Assembly: GCA_963709525.1 (NCBI GenBank)
Contig: CAVPXB010000026.1
Span: 22,540-86,539, forward strand
Origin: CAIWHR01 sp963709525
Lineage (GTDB): Bacteria; Pseudomonadota; Gammaproteobacteria; Burkholderiales; Casimicrobiaceae
Direction: 5' to 3'
Length of the DNA: 64,000 bases
In this document: piece after piece, positions 30,400 to 40,243 of the stretch
Layout of the letters: every line of letters begins with the position of its first letter
Numbering within the stretch: position 1 is the stretch's first letter
The notes under the pieces: generated by a model
Told to the model about the DNA's origin: nothing
Database searches by the model: none
The model's input: the letters and a program-made list of their open reading frames with translations, nothing else
Position numbers and translations under genes: made by a program

Positions 30400-30786
30400 C
30401 TACCGCTCCCTGTAAGCGATCACCTCGATCTCGATCTTCGCATCGACCATCAGCCTGGCCTGCGTGGTCGAGCGCGCGGGCTTGTGGTCGGGAAAATGCT
30501 CGGCATAGACGCGGTTGAACGACCAGAAGTCGCGTGTGTCGTCGAGCCACACGGTGGACTTGACCACGTCGTTCAGCGTGCATCCGGCTAGCGCCAATGC
30601 CTTCTGCACGTTGACGAGCGTCTGGCGGGTCTGCGCCTCGATGCCCCCCGGCACGATCTCGCCGTTGTCGCCCATCGCCACCTGCCCCGAGACAAAGACG
30701 AAGGGGCCGGCCCTGACAGCCGGGGAGAAGGGCAGCGGCTGCCCGCCCGCTCCGGAACGCGCACCCCCAAGAAATTCCGCAGTCAT
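30400..30786 (-). CDS. RidA/YjgF-family enamine/imine deaminase
   Basis: A 128-residue RidA-superfamily protein, which hydrolyses reactive enamine/imine intermediates made by PLP enzymes and amino acid oxidases. Family blocks are FVFVSGQVAMGDNGEIVPGGIEAQTRQTLVNV and the substrate-carboxylate Arg in KPARSTTQA (about residue 106), followed by DAKIEIEVIAY. It is divergent from the peptide/D-aminoacylase operon, sharing a 297-base intergenic region with two RpiR-like palindromes, so it probably belongs to the same regulon and deals with imines from D-amino acid breakdown. Confidence 0.93.
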   Translation of the reverse strand: MTAEFLGGARSGAGGQPLPFSPAVRAGPFVFVSGQVAMGDNGEIVPGGIEAQTRQTLVNVQKALALAGCTLNDVVKSTVWLDDTRDFWSFNRVYAEHFPDHKPARSTTQARLMVDAKIEIEVIAYRER

Positions 30787-30842
30787 GTGAACCTCCGTTT
30801 CGCTGGTGCGCGTCGCCGCGCCGAATGGCCGTCCCGGGCCGC

Positions 30843-30863
30843 CTGTAAGAAATAAAGTTACAG
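30843..30863. promoter_or_regulatory. Palindrome CTGTAA-N9-TTACAG, candidate RpiR operator (ridA side)
   Basis: Perfect 6-base inverted repeat with a 9-base AT-rich spacer, 57 bases upstream of the ridA ATG in otherwise GC-rich DNA. TGTAA...TTACA half-sites are typical of RpiR/HexR-class operators, and an RpiR-type regulator gene is in the adjacent operon. Confidence 0.5.
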
Positions 30864-30957
30864 CCTAGCGCGATGGACGGCATTTGACCAGCGCCGGTGC
30901 GGCAGCGCGGCGGCGGCGCCCTTCTCACAGGCGCATGGAACGTATGCCGGCGTCCGC

Positions 30958-30985
30958 TTGACACCCCCCGCGAAAGGCATAGACT
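30958..30985 (+). promoter_or_regulatory. Sigma-70-like promoter of the peptide/D-aminoacylase operon
   Basis: TTGACA (30958-30963), 16-base spacer, TAGACT (30980-30985), giving a start near 30992 and a roughly 90-base leader to the ATG at 31084, which is preceded by GGGAGA. The -35 box is a perfect consensus. Confidence 0.55.
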
Positions 30986-30996
30986 TGGCCGTGCGA

Positions 30997-31011
30997 TGTA
31001 ATTTTGTTTCA
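30997..31011. promoter_or_regulatory. TGTAATTTTGTTTCA, candidate RpiR operator (operon side)
   Basis: AT-rich imperfect palindrome (TGTAA/TTTCA arms) placed immediately downstream of the predicted -10 box, where a bound repressor would block transcription. It resembles the GTAA/GAAA-N-TTTC half-site pattern of RpiR-family regulators. Confidence 0.45.
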
Positions 31012-31083
31012 ATCCTGGGTGACGCCTCCCGGCCATGGCCTCGGCCGAGAGTCGCGCTCCACCACCACCGTCCGGGAGAATCC

Positions 31084-32673
31084 ATGCTTCACGCAGCCCT
31101 GCGCAGCCTGATGTTCCGCTCGTCCCCTTCGTTGCTTCGCGCCGGCGTTGCGACCAGCGCGCTGGTCGTCGCTCTCGCGACGGCACTCGGCAGCACGCCG
31201 GCGGTTGCCGCGCCGCCCAGGGGAGGCGCCGCCAACCTCGCCATGGTCGCCGAGCCGCAGACGCTTGACCCGATGGCGTCGACTGCCGACCTCGTCGGCA
31301 CCATCATGCAGCACGTCTACGAGCCCCTGTACACCTTCGACGGCAACTGGAACGTCGCGCCGATGCTGGCGGAGGCGCTGCCGCAGGTGTCCGGCAACGG
31401 CCTCGTCTACACGATCCCGCTGCGCAAGGGCGTCAAGTTCCACAACGGCAAGGATCTCACCTCCGACGACGTGATCGCATCGCTCAAGCGCTGGATGGAG
31501 ATGGCGCCGCGCGGCAAGGCGATCGCCAAGGAGGTGAAATCGCTCGAAGCCAAAGGGCCGTCCACGGTGGTGATCACGCTCAACCGGCCCTACGCGCCAT
31601 TGCTCTCGCACCTGGCACTCCCCTCGGGATTCGCGGCGATCATGGCCAAGGACTCGATCGCCACGCCGCTGGTCCAGTACATCGGCACCGGCCCCTACGC
31701 CTTCAAGGAGCGCAAGCCCGACCAGTACGTGCAGCTGGTGCGTTTCGACGGCTACCGCGCCCGCACCGAGCCCGCCAGCGGTTACGCCGGCAAGCGCGAA
31801 GCGCTGCTCGACGAACTGCGCTTCGTGCCGGTTCCCAACGCCAACACGCGCGTCGAGGGCTCGCTGTCCGGCCAGTACCATTTCGCCGACCTGCTGCCCG
31901 TCGAGTCCTTCGCGCGGCTCGACGGCAAGCCGAACGTGAAGGCCGTGCTGACCGCACCCTTCGGTTTCCCGTACCTCGTCCTCAACACCAAGCAGGGTCC
32001 GCTCGCCAACATCGCGTTGCGCCAGGCCGTTCAGGCGGCGCTCTCCCCGGCCGACATGATGGCCGCGGCGTTCGGCGATCCCAAGTTCTACTCGGTCGAG
32101 GGCAACCACTACGCGAAGGGAACGCCCTTCTACTCGACGGCCGGCGCCGAGCACTACGGCAAGGGCGATGCCAAAAAGGCCGCGACGCTCGTCGCGTCGG
32201 GCAAATACGACGGCACGCCGATCAAGATCATGACCAGCCAGCAATACGAGTTCCACTACCGCATGGCGCTGGTGATGGCCGAAAACCTCAAGGCTGCCGG
32301 CTTCAAGGTCGACATGCAGGTGGTCGATTGGGCAACACTGGTCCAGCGCCGCAACGACCCCGCGCTGTGGGACATCTACGTCACGCATTCGCCGGTGCTG
32401 CCCGAGCCGACGCTCACGCCTCCGCAACTCGGTGAAGGCACGCCCGGATGGTGGAGCTCGCCGGCCAAGAAGGCGGCACTCGACGCGTTCGACGTCGAAA
32501 CCGATCCGGCCAAGCGCGGCGCGCTGTGGGGCAAGGTGCAGGAGGTCGTCTACACCGAGGTCCCGTACATCCGCGTCGGCAGCTTCAACAGCCTGACCGC
32601 GCGCTCGGCGAAGCTCGACGGCTATGTGGCGATGCCCTGGCCGTTCTTCTGGAACACCGGGTTGCAGAAGTAG
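31084..32673 (+). CDS. Periplasmic peptide-binding protein (SBP family 5)
   Basis: A 529-residue family 5 solute-binding protein (DppA/OppA class). Signal peptide at about 15-42 (LVVALATALGSTPAVAA). Characteristic blocks: LAMVAEPQTLDPMASTADLV, YTIPLRKGVKFHNGKDLTSDDVIASLKRWM (the family signature, near residue 105-135), IGTGPYAFKERKPDQYVQLVRF and LAPSPLPE-like end region. It is the first gene of an operon whose last gene is an N-acyl-D-amino-acid deacylase, so the ligand is probably a dipeptide or N-acylated amino acid containing a D residue. A repeat element of about 250 bases separates it from the permease genes. Confidence 0.93.
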   Translation: MLHAALRSLMFRSSPSLLRAGVATSALVVALATALGSTPAVAAPPRGGAANLAMVAEPQTLDPMASTADLVGTIMQHVYEPLYTFDGNWNVAPMLAEALPQVSGNGLVYTIPLRKGVKFHNGKDLTSDDVIASLKRWMEMAPRGKAIAKEVKSLEAKGPSTVVITLNRPYAPLLSHLALPSGFAAIMAKDSIATPLVQYIGTGPYAFKERKPDQYVQLVRFDGYRARTEPASGYAGKREALLDELRFVPVPNANTRVEGSLSGQYHFADLLPVESFARLDGKPNVKAVLTAPFGFPYLVLNTKQGPLANIALRQAVQAALSPADMMAAAFGDPKFYSVEGNHYAKGTPFYSTAGAEHYGKGDAKKAATLVASGKYDGTPIKIMTSQQYEFHYRMALVMAENLKAAGFKVDMQVVDWATLVQRRNDPALWDIYVTHSPVLPEPTLTPPQLGEGTPGWWSSPAKKAALDAFDVETDPAKRGALWGKVQEVVYTEVPYIRVGSFNSLTARSAKLDGYVAMPWPFFWNTGLQK

Positions 32674-32694
32674 AGCTTGGCGGCGGCGTGATTG

Positions 32695-32951
32695 ATCCGG
32701 CGCAGGGATGTATCAGGTTCCGTTCGGGCTGAGCCCGTCGAAGCCCTTCGACAGGCTTCCTTCGACAGGCTTCCTTCGACAGGCTTCCTTCGACAAGCTC
32801 AGGACGAACGGTTGAGTTGCATTCAGGACGAACGGTTGAGTCGCATTCAGGACGAACGGTTGAGTTGCATTCAGGACGAACGGTTGAGTTGCATTCAGGA
32901 CGAGCGGTTGAGTTGCATTCAGGACGAGCGGTTCAATCAAATTCGTGCCTG
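32695..32951. repeat. REP-like element with internal tandem repeats, copy 2 (inverted)
   Basis: Fills most of the 32674-32976 gap between the binding-protein and permease genes. It contains CCGTTCGGGCTGAGCCCGTCGAAG, three to four 14-base CTTCGACAGGCTTC units, then six 24-base units of ACGAACGGTTGAGTTGCATTCAGG, ending CGGTTCAATCAAATTCGTGCC. Read in reverse complement it matches 29966-30196 end to end, except that here the 24-base unit is expanded and there the 23-base unit. Its stem-loops may reduce downstream permease expression relative to the binding protein. Confidence 0.88.
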
Positions 32952-32976
32952 ATCATCAGGCCGCAGGAGAAATCCC

Positions 32977-33933
32977 ATGCGCAGCAGCGGCATGACACGC
33001 TACCTCGCCTCGCGCCTGGCGGGGATGGTGGTCGTGCTGCTGATCGTCGCCACGCTGGTCTTTTTCATCACGCGGCTCGCGCCCGGCGACCCGGCGGCGG
33101 TGATGCTTGGCGAGCAGGCGAGCGCGGCGGACATCGCCAGGCTGCGCGCTTCCTATGGCCTCGACCAGCCGCTGCCGCTGCAGTTCGCCTACTGGCTGAA
33201 GGAACTCGCGCAAGGCAATCTCGGCCAGTCGATCTTCCTGCAGCGGCCGGTCACGCAGGCGCTCCTCGAGCGCGCCGAGCCGACGTTCTTCCTGACGCTG
33301 TTCTCGATCGCCATTGCGGCGTTGATCGGCGTGCCCTGCGGCATCGTCGCCGCCGTCTGGCGGGGACGCGCGGTCGACCAGGTGTTCTCCGGTTTTGCCA
33401 TGCTGGGAGCGAGCATCCCGAGCTTCTGGCTGGGGCTCATCCTGATGCAGATCTTCGCCGTCGGCCTGGGATGGTTTCCCGTCGCGGGCTACGGCGATCC
33501 CGGCGTGCCGCTCTACACGCGTTTGCACCATCTGATGCTGCCCGCGATCGTGCTGGGCATGGTCAATTCGGCATTGATCCTGCGCTTCACCCGGGCCAGC
33601 ATGCTCGACGTGCTGGCCGACGATTACATCCGCACGGCGCGCGCCAAAGGCCTGTCGGGAACGCGCGTGGTGCTTCGCCACGCGCTCGCCAACGCGCTGA
33701 TCCCGGTGATCACCGTGCTGGGACTCACCTTCGCGCTGCTGATCGGCGGCGCGATCGTCACCGAGACGGTGTTCGGGCTGCCCGGCGTGGGCAACCTCGT
33801 CGTGTCGGCGGTGCTGCGACGCGACTATCCGGTGATCCAGGGTGCGCTGCTGGTGATCGCCGCGCTGTACGTGCTCATCAACCTCGCGATCGACCTGCTG
33901 TATCTGGTGGTCGATCCGCGGGTCAAGTACTGA
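32977..33933 (+). CDS. Peptide ABC transporter permease (DppB type)
   Basis: A 318-residue inner-membrane permease with six predicted helices. The N-terminus MTRYLASRLAGMVVVLLIVATLVFFITRLAPGDPA is the standard DppB/OppB helix and PGDP motif. The EAA loop is YIRTARAKGLSGTRVVLRHALANAL (about residues 209-233) and the C-terminus reads YPVIQGALLVIAALYVLINLAIDLLYLVVDPRVKY. Start could be 32977 (MRSSG) or the ATG at 32992 (MTRYL); the latter fits the family better. Followed by dppC after 4 bases. Confidence 0.93.
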   Translation: MRSSGMTRYLASRLAGMVVVLLIVATLVFFITRLAPGDPAAVMLGEQASAADIARLRASYGLDQPLPLQFAYWLKELAQGNLGQSIFLQRPVTQALLERAEPTFFLTLFSIAIAALIGVPCGIVAAVWRGRAVDQVFSGFAMLGASIPSFWLGLILMQIFAVGLGWFPVAGYGDPGVPLYTRLHHLMLPAIVLGMVNSALILRFTRASMLDVLADDYIRTARAKGLSGTRVVLRHALANALIPVITVLGLTFALLIGGAIVTETVFGLPGVGNLVVSAVLRRDYPVIQGALLVIAALYVLINLAIDLLYLVVDPRVKY

Positions 33934-33937
33934 CGCG

Positions 33938-34822
33938 ATGCCTGCCCCGACGCCCGCGCGCAACACGAGGCCCGCCGCCTCCAGCCCGGTGGCGATCCTG
34001 CTGCGCAAACTCCTCGCCCGCAAGCTGGTGCTGTTCGGCGTCGTCATCCTCGTCGTCGTGATCGTGTTCGCGCTGTTCGCCCCCTGGATCACGGCGTACG
34101 ATCCCACGGCGCTGCGCGTCGTGGAGAGGCTGCAGAGTCCGCGGGCTGCCCACTGGTTCGGCACCGACGAACTCGGACGCGACGTGTTCGCGCGCGTGAT
34201 CCATGGCGGCCGCCTGTCGTTGTGGATCGGACTGGTCGTCGTCGTGATCTCCGTGACCTGCGGCGTGCTGCTCGGCCTCGTCGCGGGCTTTTTCCGCCGG
34301 CTCGACGGTCCGATCATGCGCGTCGTCGACGCGATGATGTCGTTTCCGGACATCCTGCTCGCCATCGCGCTCGTCGCCGTGCTCGGGGCGTCGATGGCCA
34401 ACGTGATCCTGGCGCTTGCCATCGTCTACACCCCACGCGCGGCGCGTGTCGTCCGTGCGTCGACGCTGGTCGTGCGCGAGCTGCTCTACATCGAGGCGGC
34501 CCGTGCACTGGGCGTGTCGACGTGGCGCATCCTGTTCGTCCACATCCTGCAGAACATCGCCTCGCCGATCCTCGTGCAGGCGACCTTCATCTTCGCCTAC
34601 GCGGTGCTGGCCGAGGCAGGGCTTTCGTTCCTCGGCGTCGGCGTGCCGCCCGAGCTGCCTACCTGGGGCACGATGATCGCCAGCGGCCAGCAGTTCGCGC
34701 ACCAGGCGATCTGGATCGTCATCTTCCCCGGCATCGCGATCATCCTGTCGGCGCTGTCGCTGCAGATGGTCGGCGACGGCCTGCGCGACCTGCTCGATCC
34801 CAAGCTGCGGAAGTCGATGTGA
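33938..34822 (+). CDS. Peptide ABC transporter permease (DppC type)
   Basis: A 294-residue permease partner. N-terminal cytoplasmic segment then LVLFGVVILVVVIVFALFAPWI, the conserved HWFGTDELGRDVFARVIHGGR block, and an EAA loop (YIEAARALGVSTWRILFVHILQN, about residues 185-207). The C-terminus GDGLRDLLDPKL is typical of DppC. Its stop codon overlaps the next ATG (TGATG). Confidence 0.93.
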   Translation: MPAPTPARNTRPAASSPVAILLRKLLARKLVLFGVVILVVVIVFALFAPWITAYDPTALRVVERLQSPRAAHWFGTDELGRDVFARVIHGGRLSLWIGLVVVVISVTCGVLLGLVAGFFRRLDGPIMRVVDAMMSFPDILLAIALVAVLGASMANVILALAIVYTPRAARVVRASTLVVRELLYIEAARALGVSTWRILFVHILQNIASPILVQATFIFAYAVLAEAGLSFLGVGVPPELPTWGTMIASGQQFAHQAIWIVIFPGIAIILSALSLQMVGDGLRDLLDPKLRKSM

Positions 34823-35834
34823 TGACGACCGCGACGGCGCCGCTGCTCCAGGTCCGCAATCTCTGCACGCACTTCTCCACTGAAGACGGGGTCGTGCCCG
34901 CAGTCGAGGACGTGTCCTTCGAAGTGGCGTCCGGCGAAACCCTGGCCGTCGTCGGCGAGTCCGGCTCCGGCAAGAGCGTGACCAGCCTGTCGATCATGGG
35001 CCTGATTCCCGACCCGCCCGGGCGCATCGTCGGCGGCGAGATCCTGTTTCGCATGCGCGACGGCAACGTTGTCGATCTCTGCCGGTTGCCGGCGCGGGCC
35101 CTTCGGAAGCTGCGCGGCCGCGATCTGGCGATGATCTTCCAGGAGCCGATGACGAGCCTCAACCCGGTGTTCACGATCGGCGACCAGATCGCCGAGGCCG
35201 TTGCGCTGCACCTGGGAGGTTCCCGCGCCGAAGCGATGCAGCGCGCGCTGGAGATGCTCGAGCTGGTCGAGATCCCGGCCGCCCGGCAGCGTATCAACGA
35301 ATACCCGCATCAGCTCTCCGGCGGCATGCGGCAGCGCGTGATGATCGCGCTGGCGCTGTCGTGCAACCCCGCGCTGCTGATCGCCGACGAGCCGACGACG
35401 GCGCTCGACGTCACGATCCAGGCGCAGATCCTCTCGCTGCTGGCCAGGCTGCAGCGCGACATTGGAATGGCGGTGCTGTTCATCACCCACAACCTGGGCG
35501 TGGTCGCCGAGATCGCCGATCGCGTCGTCGTCATGTACGCCGGCCGCGTGGTCGAGGAAGGCGACGTCCAGCGGTTGTTCAAGACTCCGCGCCACCCGTA
35601 TACGCGCGGCCTGCTTGCTTGCCTGCCGGGTCGCGCATTGGCGGGCGGTGCGCAGGCCGGCCCGCGGCGCCTGCAGGCGATCCCCGGGCAGGTCGCGAGC
35701 CCGCTGGACCGGTTGCCCGGATGCGCCTTCGCACCGCGTTGCGAAATTGCAGTGGCCCAGTGCACGGCCGCGATGCCGCTGCTCACCGATGCGGGCGAAG
35801 GCCAGCGTGCGCGCTGTCCGCGCTGGAGCCTGTG

Positions 35835-35835
<1 letters not shown>
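34822..35835 (+). CDS. Peptide ABC transporter ATPase (DppD type)
   Basis: A 337-residue ATPase. Walker A GESGSGKSV at about 45, Q-loop MIFQEPMTSLNPVF, signature LSGGMRQRVMIALAL, Walker B LLIADEPTTALD, H-loop FITHNLG. The C-terminal oligopeptide-transporter extension contains CAFAPRCEIAVAQC, the cysteine motif that holds an iron-sulphur cluster in some DppD/OppD proteins. Translationally coupled to both neighbours. Confidence 0.94.
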
Positions 35836-36787
<952 letters not shown>

Positions 36788-36791
<4 letters not shown>

Positions 36792-37759
36792 ACGCCATGC
36801 GCCTGCCCGCGACCGGTCAGCAGCGACCCGGGCCCGACCGCGCACCGGCACCGGCGCCGCGCGACATCCTCGCCGCCATTCACGACGCCCTGCCGGCCTT
36901 GCCTCCGGCGCAGCGACAGGTCGCGGCCCTGATGCAATCCGATCCGGAATTCGCGTTGCGCGCCAACGTCGAAACCCTCGCCCGCAAGGCGCGGGTCAGC
37001 CCGCCCACGATCGTCCGGTTCTGCCGCTCGCTTGGATGCACGGGTTTGCGCGAGTTCAAACTGCGGCTCGCGCATACGCTTGCCGTGGGAACGTCGCCGC
37101 TGCATCGCGCCGTGACCGCGGGCGACAGCCTGCAGGCGGTGGCGCACAAGATTCTGACGGGCGCCGCGAACGCCCTCACGCAACTGGAGGGGCACATTGC
37201 GCCGCGTGCCATCGAAGCTGCGGTCGCGCGCATCGCCGCTGCACGGCGTGTCGATTGCTACGGCGTCGGCAACACTTCGATGTTCATGGCCAGCGACGCG
37301 CAGGCGCGCTTCTCGCGGCTGGGACTCTCGTCGAACGCCTACTTCGACGCCCATCTGCAGCTCATTTCCGCGGCCACACTCGACCGCCGCGATGTCGTGC
37401 TCGCGATCTCCCATGTGGGACGAATGCCGACGCTGCTCGAAGCGGTCGCGGTGGCCCGCGAACGACACGCGATGATCGTGGCCATCACCCAGCCGGGAAC
37501 GCCCCTCGCCGACGCCGCCGATGCGGTGTTGCCGGTCGTTGTCCCGGAGGACCCTTCGATGCGGGTCGGTACCGAGGCCTATCTCGCCCAGCTGGCGTAC
37601 CTGGAAATCCTGATGGTCGGTGTCGGATTGCGACGCGGCGCCGCCACCGTGCGGCAGCTGCGGCGCGTGCGCACCGTGCTCCTGGAGCACGGCGTGGACG
37701 CCGAAGGTCACGCGGCGCTGCAGTGGGCGTGGTCGAAAGCGGAACGAGGCATTGGATGA
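36788..37759 (+). CDS. RpiR/MurR-family transcriptional regulator (HTH + SIS)
   Basis: A 323-residue regulator. The HTH_6 domain (about residues 26-100) contains LPPAQRQVAALMQSDPEFALRANVETLARKARVSPPTIVRFCRSLGCTG split over its helices, with the recognition helix at VSPPTIVRFCRSLG. The SIS domain (about 130-260) has RVDCYGVGNTSMFMASDAQARFSRLG and DVVLAISHVGRMPTLLEAV, a sugar- or ligand-isomerase fold that senses the inducer. Being inside the operon and coupled to genes on both sides, it is likely an autoregulator of this locus, acting on the two palindromes at 30843 and 30997. SIS domains usually bind phosphosugars, so an amino-acid-linked ligand would be unusual. Confidence 0.93.
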
Positions 37760-39210
37760 GCGAACTTTCGGGAGCAAACCGGCTGTTGCGCGGCGGCGTC
37801 ATCGTCGATGGCACCGGCGCCCCCCGCTACCTGGCCGACGTGCTGGTCGCGGGCGACCGCATTGCCGCCATCGGTCCCGACCTCCCGGCAGCGGACGCCG
37901 ACGTGATCGACGTGACCGGCTGCGTGGTCGCGCCCGGATTCGTCGACGTCCACACGCACGACGACCGCGTCGTGATCGACGCGCCGCAGATGCTGCCCAA
38001 GATCAGCCAGGGCGTGACCACCGTCATCGTCGGCAATTGCGGCATCAGCCTCGCACCGCTGGTTCGCTCGAATGTCCCGCCGCCGCTCAACCTGTTAGGG
38101 GGCGGCAGCGGCTACACCTACGCCACGATGGCCGCCTATGCCGAGGCGGTGGCGGCTGCCCGTCCCGCCGTCAACGTGGCGGCGCTGGTCGGGCATTCGA
38201 CGCTGCGCGTGGCCGCGATGGACGACCCGTATCGCACGGCCACCGGCGCCGAGCGCGCGCGCATGGCGGCGTTGCTGCGCGAAGGCCTCGACGCCGGTGC
38301 GATCGGCTTGAGTTCCGGCGTCTTCTACCCCACCGGGGCCGCCGCCGACGTCGACGAACTGGCCTTGCTGGCCGGCATTGCGGGTGCGGCCGGCGGTATC
38401 TACACCACGCACATTCGCGACGAGTTCGACCGCATCCTCGAAGCGCTCGACGAGGTCTTCGTCACCGGGCAGCGCGGCCGGGTACCGGTCGTCCTGTCGC
38501 ATCACAAGTGCGCGGGTCCCGCGAACTGGGGACGCACGGTGGAGACGCTGGCCTATATCGACGACGCGCGCATCAGGCAGCCGATTGCGCAGGACGCCTA
38601 CCCGTACATCGCCGGCTCGACCGTGCTGGATGCCGGCATGGTCGACGGCGTCATCGACGTCCTGGTCACCTGGTCGACCCCGCATCCCGAAATGACGGGC
38701 CGCCTGCTCGCCGGCATCGCCGACGATTGGGGCTGCACGCAGAAGGAAGCCTGCGCACGCCTGCAGCCAGGCGGCGCCTGCTACTTCCAGATGCGCGAGG
38801 ACGATGTGCGGCGCGTGCTGAGCCATCCGGCAACGATGATCGGTTCGGACGGCCTGCCGCACGATCAGCACCCGCATCCGCGCCTCTGGGGCACGTTTCC
38901 GCGCGTGCTGGGGCACTACGCCCGCGATCTCGGACTCTTCACGCTGGAAGCCGCCGTCCACAAGATGACCGGCCTGTCCGCCCGCCAGTTCGGTCTTTCG
39001 GGCCGCGGCGAGCTGTGCGTCGGGGCGTTCGCCGACATCACCGTGTTCGACCCCGCGTCGGTCATCGACGTGGCGACGTTCGAGCAGCCGATCGCCGCAT
39101 CTCGCGGCATCGAACTCGTGCTGGTCAACGGCGTGCCTGCCCATGACGCGCGCAATCCGGTGACCGGGCGCGGCGGCCGGTTCCTCGCGCGCGCGCCAAA
39201 GCCTCGGTGA
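37756..39210 (+). CDS. N-acyl-D-amino-acid deacylase (D-aminoacylase)
   Basis: A 484-residue amidohydrolase that cleaves N-acyl-D-amino acids to the free D-amino acid and a carboxylate. It has the length of the Alcaligenes DA1 enzyme (483) and the corresponding residues: His66 and His68 in DVHTHDD, Cys95 in VGNCG, His219 in TTHIRDE, His249/250 in LSHHKCAG and catalytic Asp365 in IGSDGLPHD. No signal peptide, so cytoplasmic, acting on imported substrate. It is the last gene of the operon and is translationally coupled to the RpiR regulator. Paralogues act on dihydropyrimidines or D-glutamate derivatives, so the acyl-residue preference is uncertain. Confidence 0.93.
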   Translation: MSELSGANRLLRGGVIVDGTGAPRYLADVLVAGDRIAAIGPDLPAADADVIDVTGCVVAPGFVDVHTHDDRVVIDAPQMLPKISQGVTTVIVGNCGISLAPLVRSNVPPPLNLLGGGSGYTYATMAAYAEAVAAARPAVNVAALVGHSTLRVAAMDDPYRTATGAERARMAALLREGLDAGAIGLSSGVFYPTGAAADVDELALLAGIAGAAGGIYTTHIRDEFDRILEALDEVFVTGQRGRVPVVLSHHKCAGPANWGRTVETLAYIDDARIRQPIAQDAYPYIAGSTVLDAGMVDGVIDVLVTWSTPHPEMTGRLLAGIADDWGCTQKEACARLQPGGACYFQMREDDVRRVLSHPATMIGSDGLPHDQHPHPRLWGTFPRVLGHYARDLGLFTLEAAVHKMTGLSARQFGLSGRGELCVGAFADITVFDPASVIDVATFEQPIAASRGIELVLVNGVPAHDARNPVTGRGGRFLARAPKPR

Positions 39211-39283
39211 GGCGCACCAGACACGGGCAGCGCCGGACCCGTAGAATGGCGGATCGCCCTCCCCCGCCTATCGCCTGCCGATC

Positions 39284-40215
39284 ATGCTTCACTTCCTGCC
39301 ACCCGTCGTGCGCGGTGCCATCGCGGCCCTGCTGCTGGGCATCAATACCCTGGTCTGGTGCAGCCTGCTGTTCGTCATCGCCCTCATCAAGATCGTCCTG
39401 CCGCTGGCGGCGGTCCGCCGCGTCATCGACCGCATCCTCAACGCGGTCGCGACGGCCTGGATCGCCTGCAACAGCGGCTGGATGCACCTCACCCAGCGCA
39501 CGCAATGGGACGTCGCGGGCATCGACGACCTCGACTACCGCGGCTGGTACATGGTCAACTGCAATCACCAGTCCTGGGTCGACATCCTCGTGCTGCAGCA
39601 TCTGCTGAACCGGCGCATTCCGCTGCTCAAGTTCTTCCTCAAGCAGCAGCTGATCTACGTGCCGGTGATCGGGCTCGCCTGGTGGGCGCTGGATTTTCCG
39701 TTCATGCGCCGTCACTCCGAAACCTACCTGCAGGCGCATCCCGAGAAACGCCACGAAGACCTCGAAGCGAGCCGCAAGGCATGCCGGAAGTTCGCGTTGG
39801 TGCCCACCAGCGTGATGAACTTCGCGGAAGGCACGCGCTTCACGCCGGCGAAGCATCGGAAGCAACGCTCTCCGTATCGCCATCTGCTGAAGCCCAAGGC
39901 AGGCGCGCTCGCGCTGGCATTGAGCGTGCTGGGTGACCGGTTTCGCTCGTTTCTTGACCTGACCATTGTCTACCCCGGGGGGCGCCGACGTTCTGGCATT
40001 TCCTTTGCGGTGAGGTGCCCCGGATCGTCGTCCGCGCGCAGAAAATCGCGATTCCGCCGGAATTCTGCAGCGGCGACTATCAGGGTGATCCCGTCTTCCG
40101 CAAGACCTTGCAGCGTTGGCTGCAGGATCTTTACCAGCAGAAGGACCGGCAGATCGCCGCCCTGCGGTCCGCCGCTTCCCCGTCGCGCAGCGACGCTTCC
40201 CCGGGACTAGAATGA
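39284..40215 (+). CDS. PlsC-like membrane acyltransferase (one frameshift)
   Basis: An approximately 310-residue acyltransferase of the YihG/lysophospholipid class. Two N-terminal hydrophobic segments (GAIAALLLGINTLVWCSLLFVIALI) precede the catalytic NHQSWVDI (H-X4-D motif, about residues 88-95), then FMRRHSE, NFAEGTRFT (the glycerol-phosphate-binding motif) and TIVYPGG. A one-base deletion at about 39,980 in a GGGGGG run shifts the frame; the correct continuation, FWHFLCGEVPRIVVRAQ, runs to the TAG at 40213-40215. The uninterrupted frame would otherwise end in junk of the same length. It acts on inner-membrane lipids. The deletion sits in a homopolymer and is probably an error. Confidence 0.88.
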
Positions 40216-40243
40216 CACGTCCGGTCCGACGAGGAGAGATTCG

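Noticed and set aside
29966..32951. Possible CRISPR array
   Set aside because: The repeats are contiguous or separated by other repeats, with no unique spacers of constant length and no cas genes.
32692..32952. Open frame encoding repeated QDERLSCI-like units
   Set aside because: It is translation of a non-coding REP/tandem-repeat element whose partner copy is intergenic.
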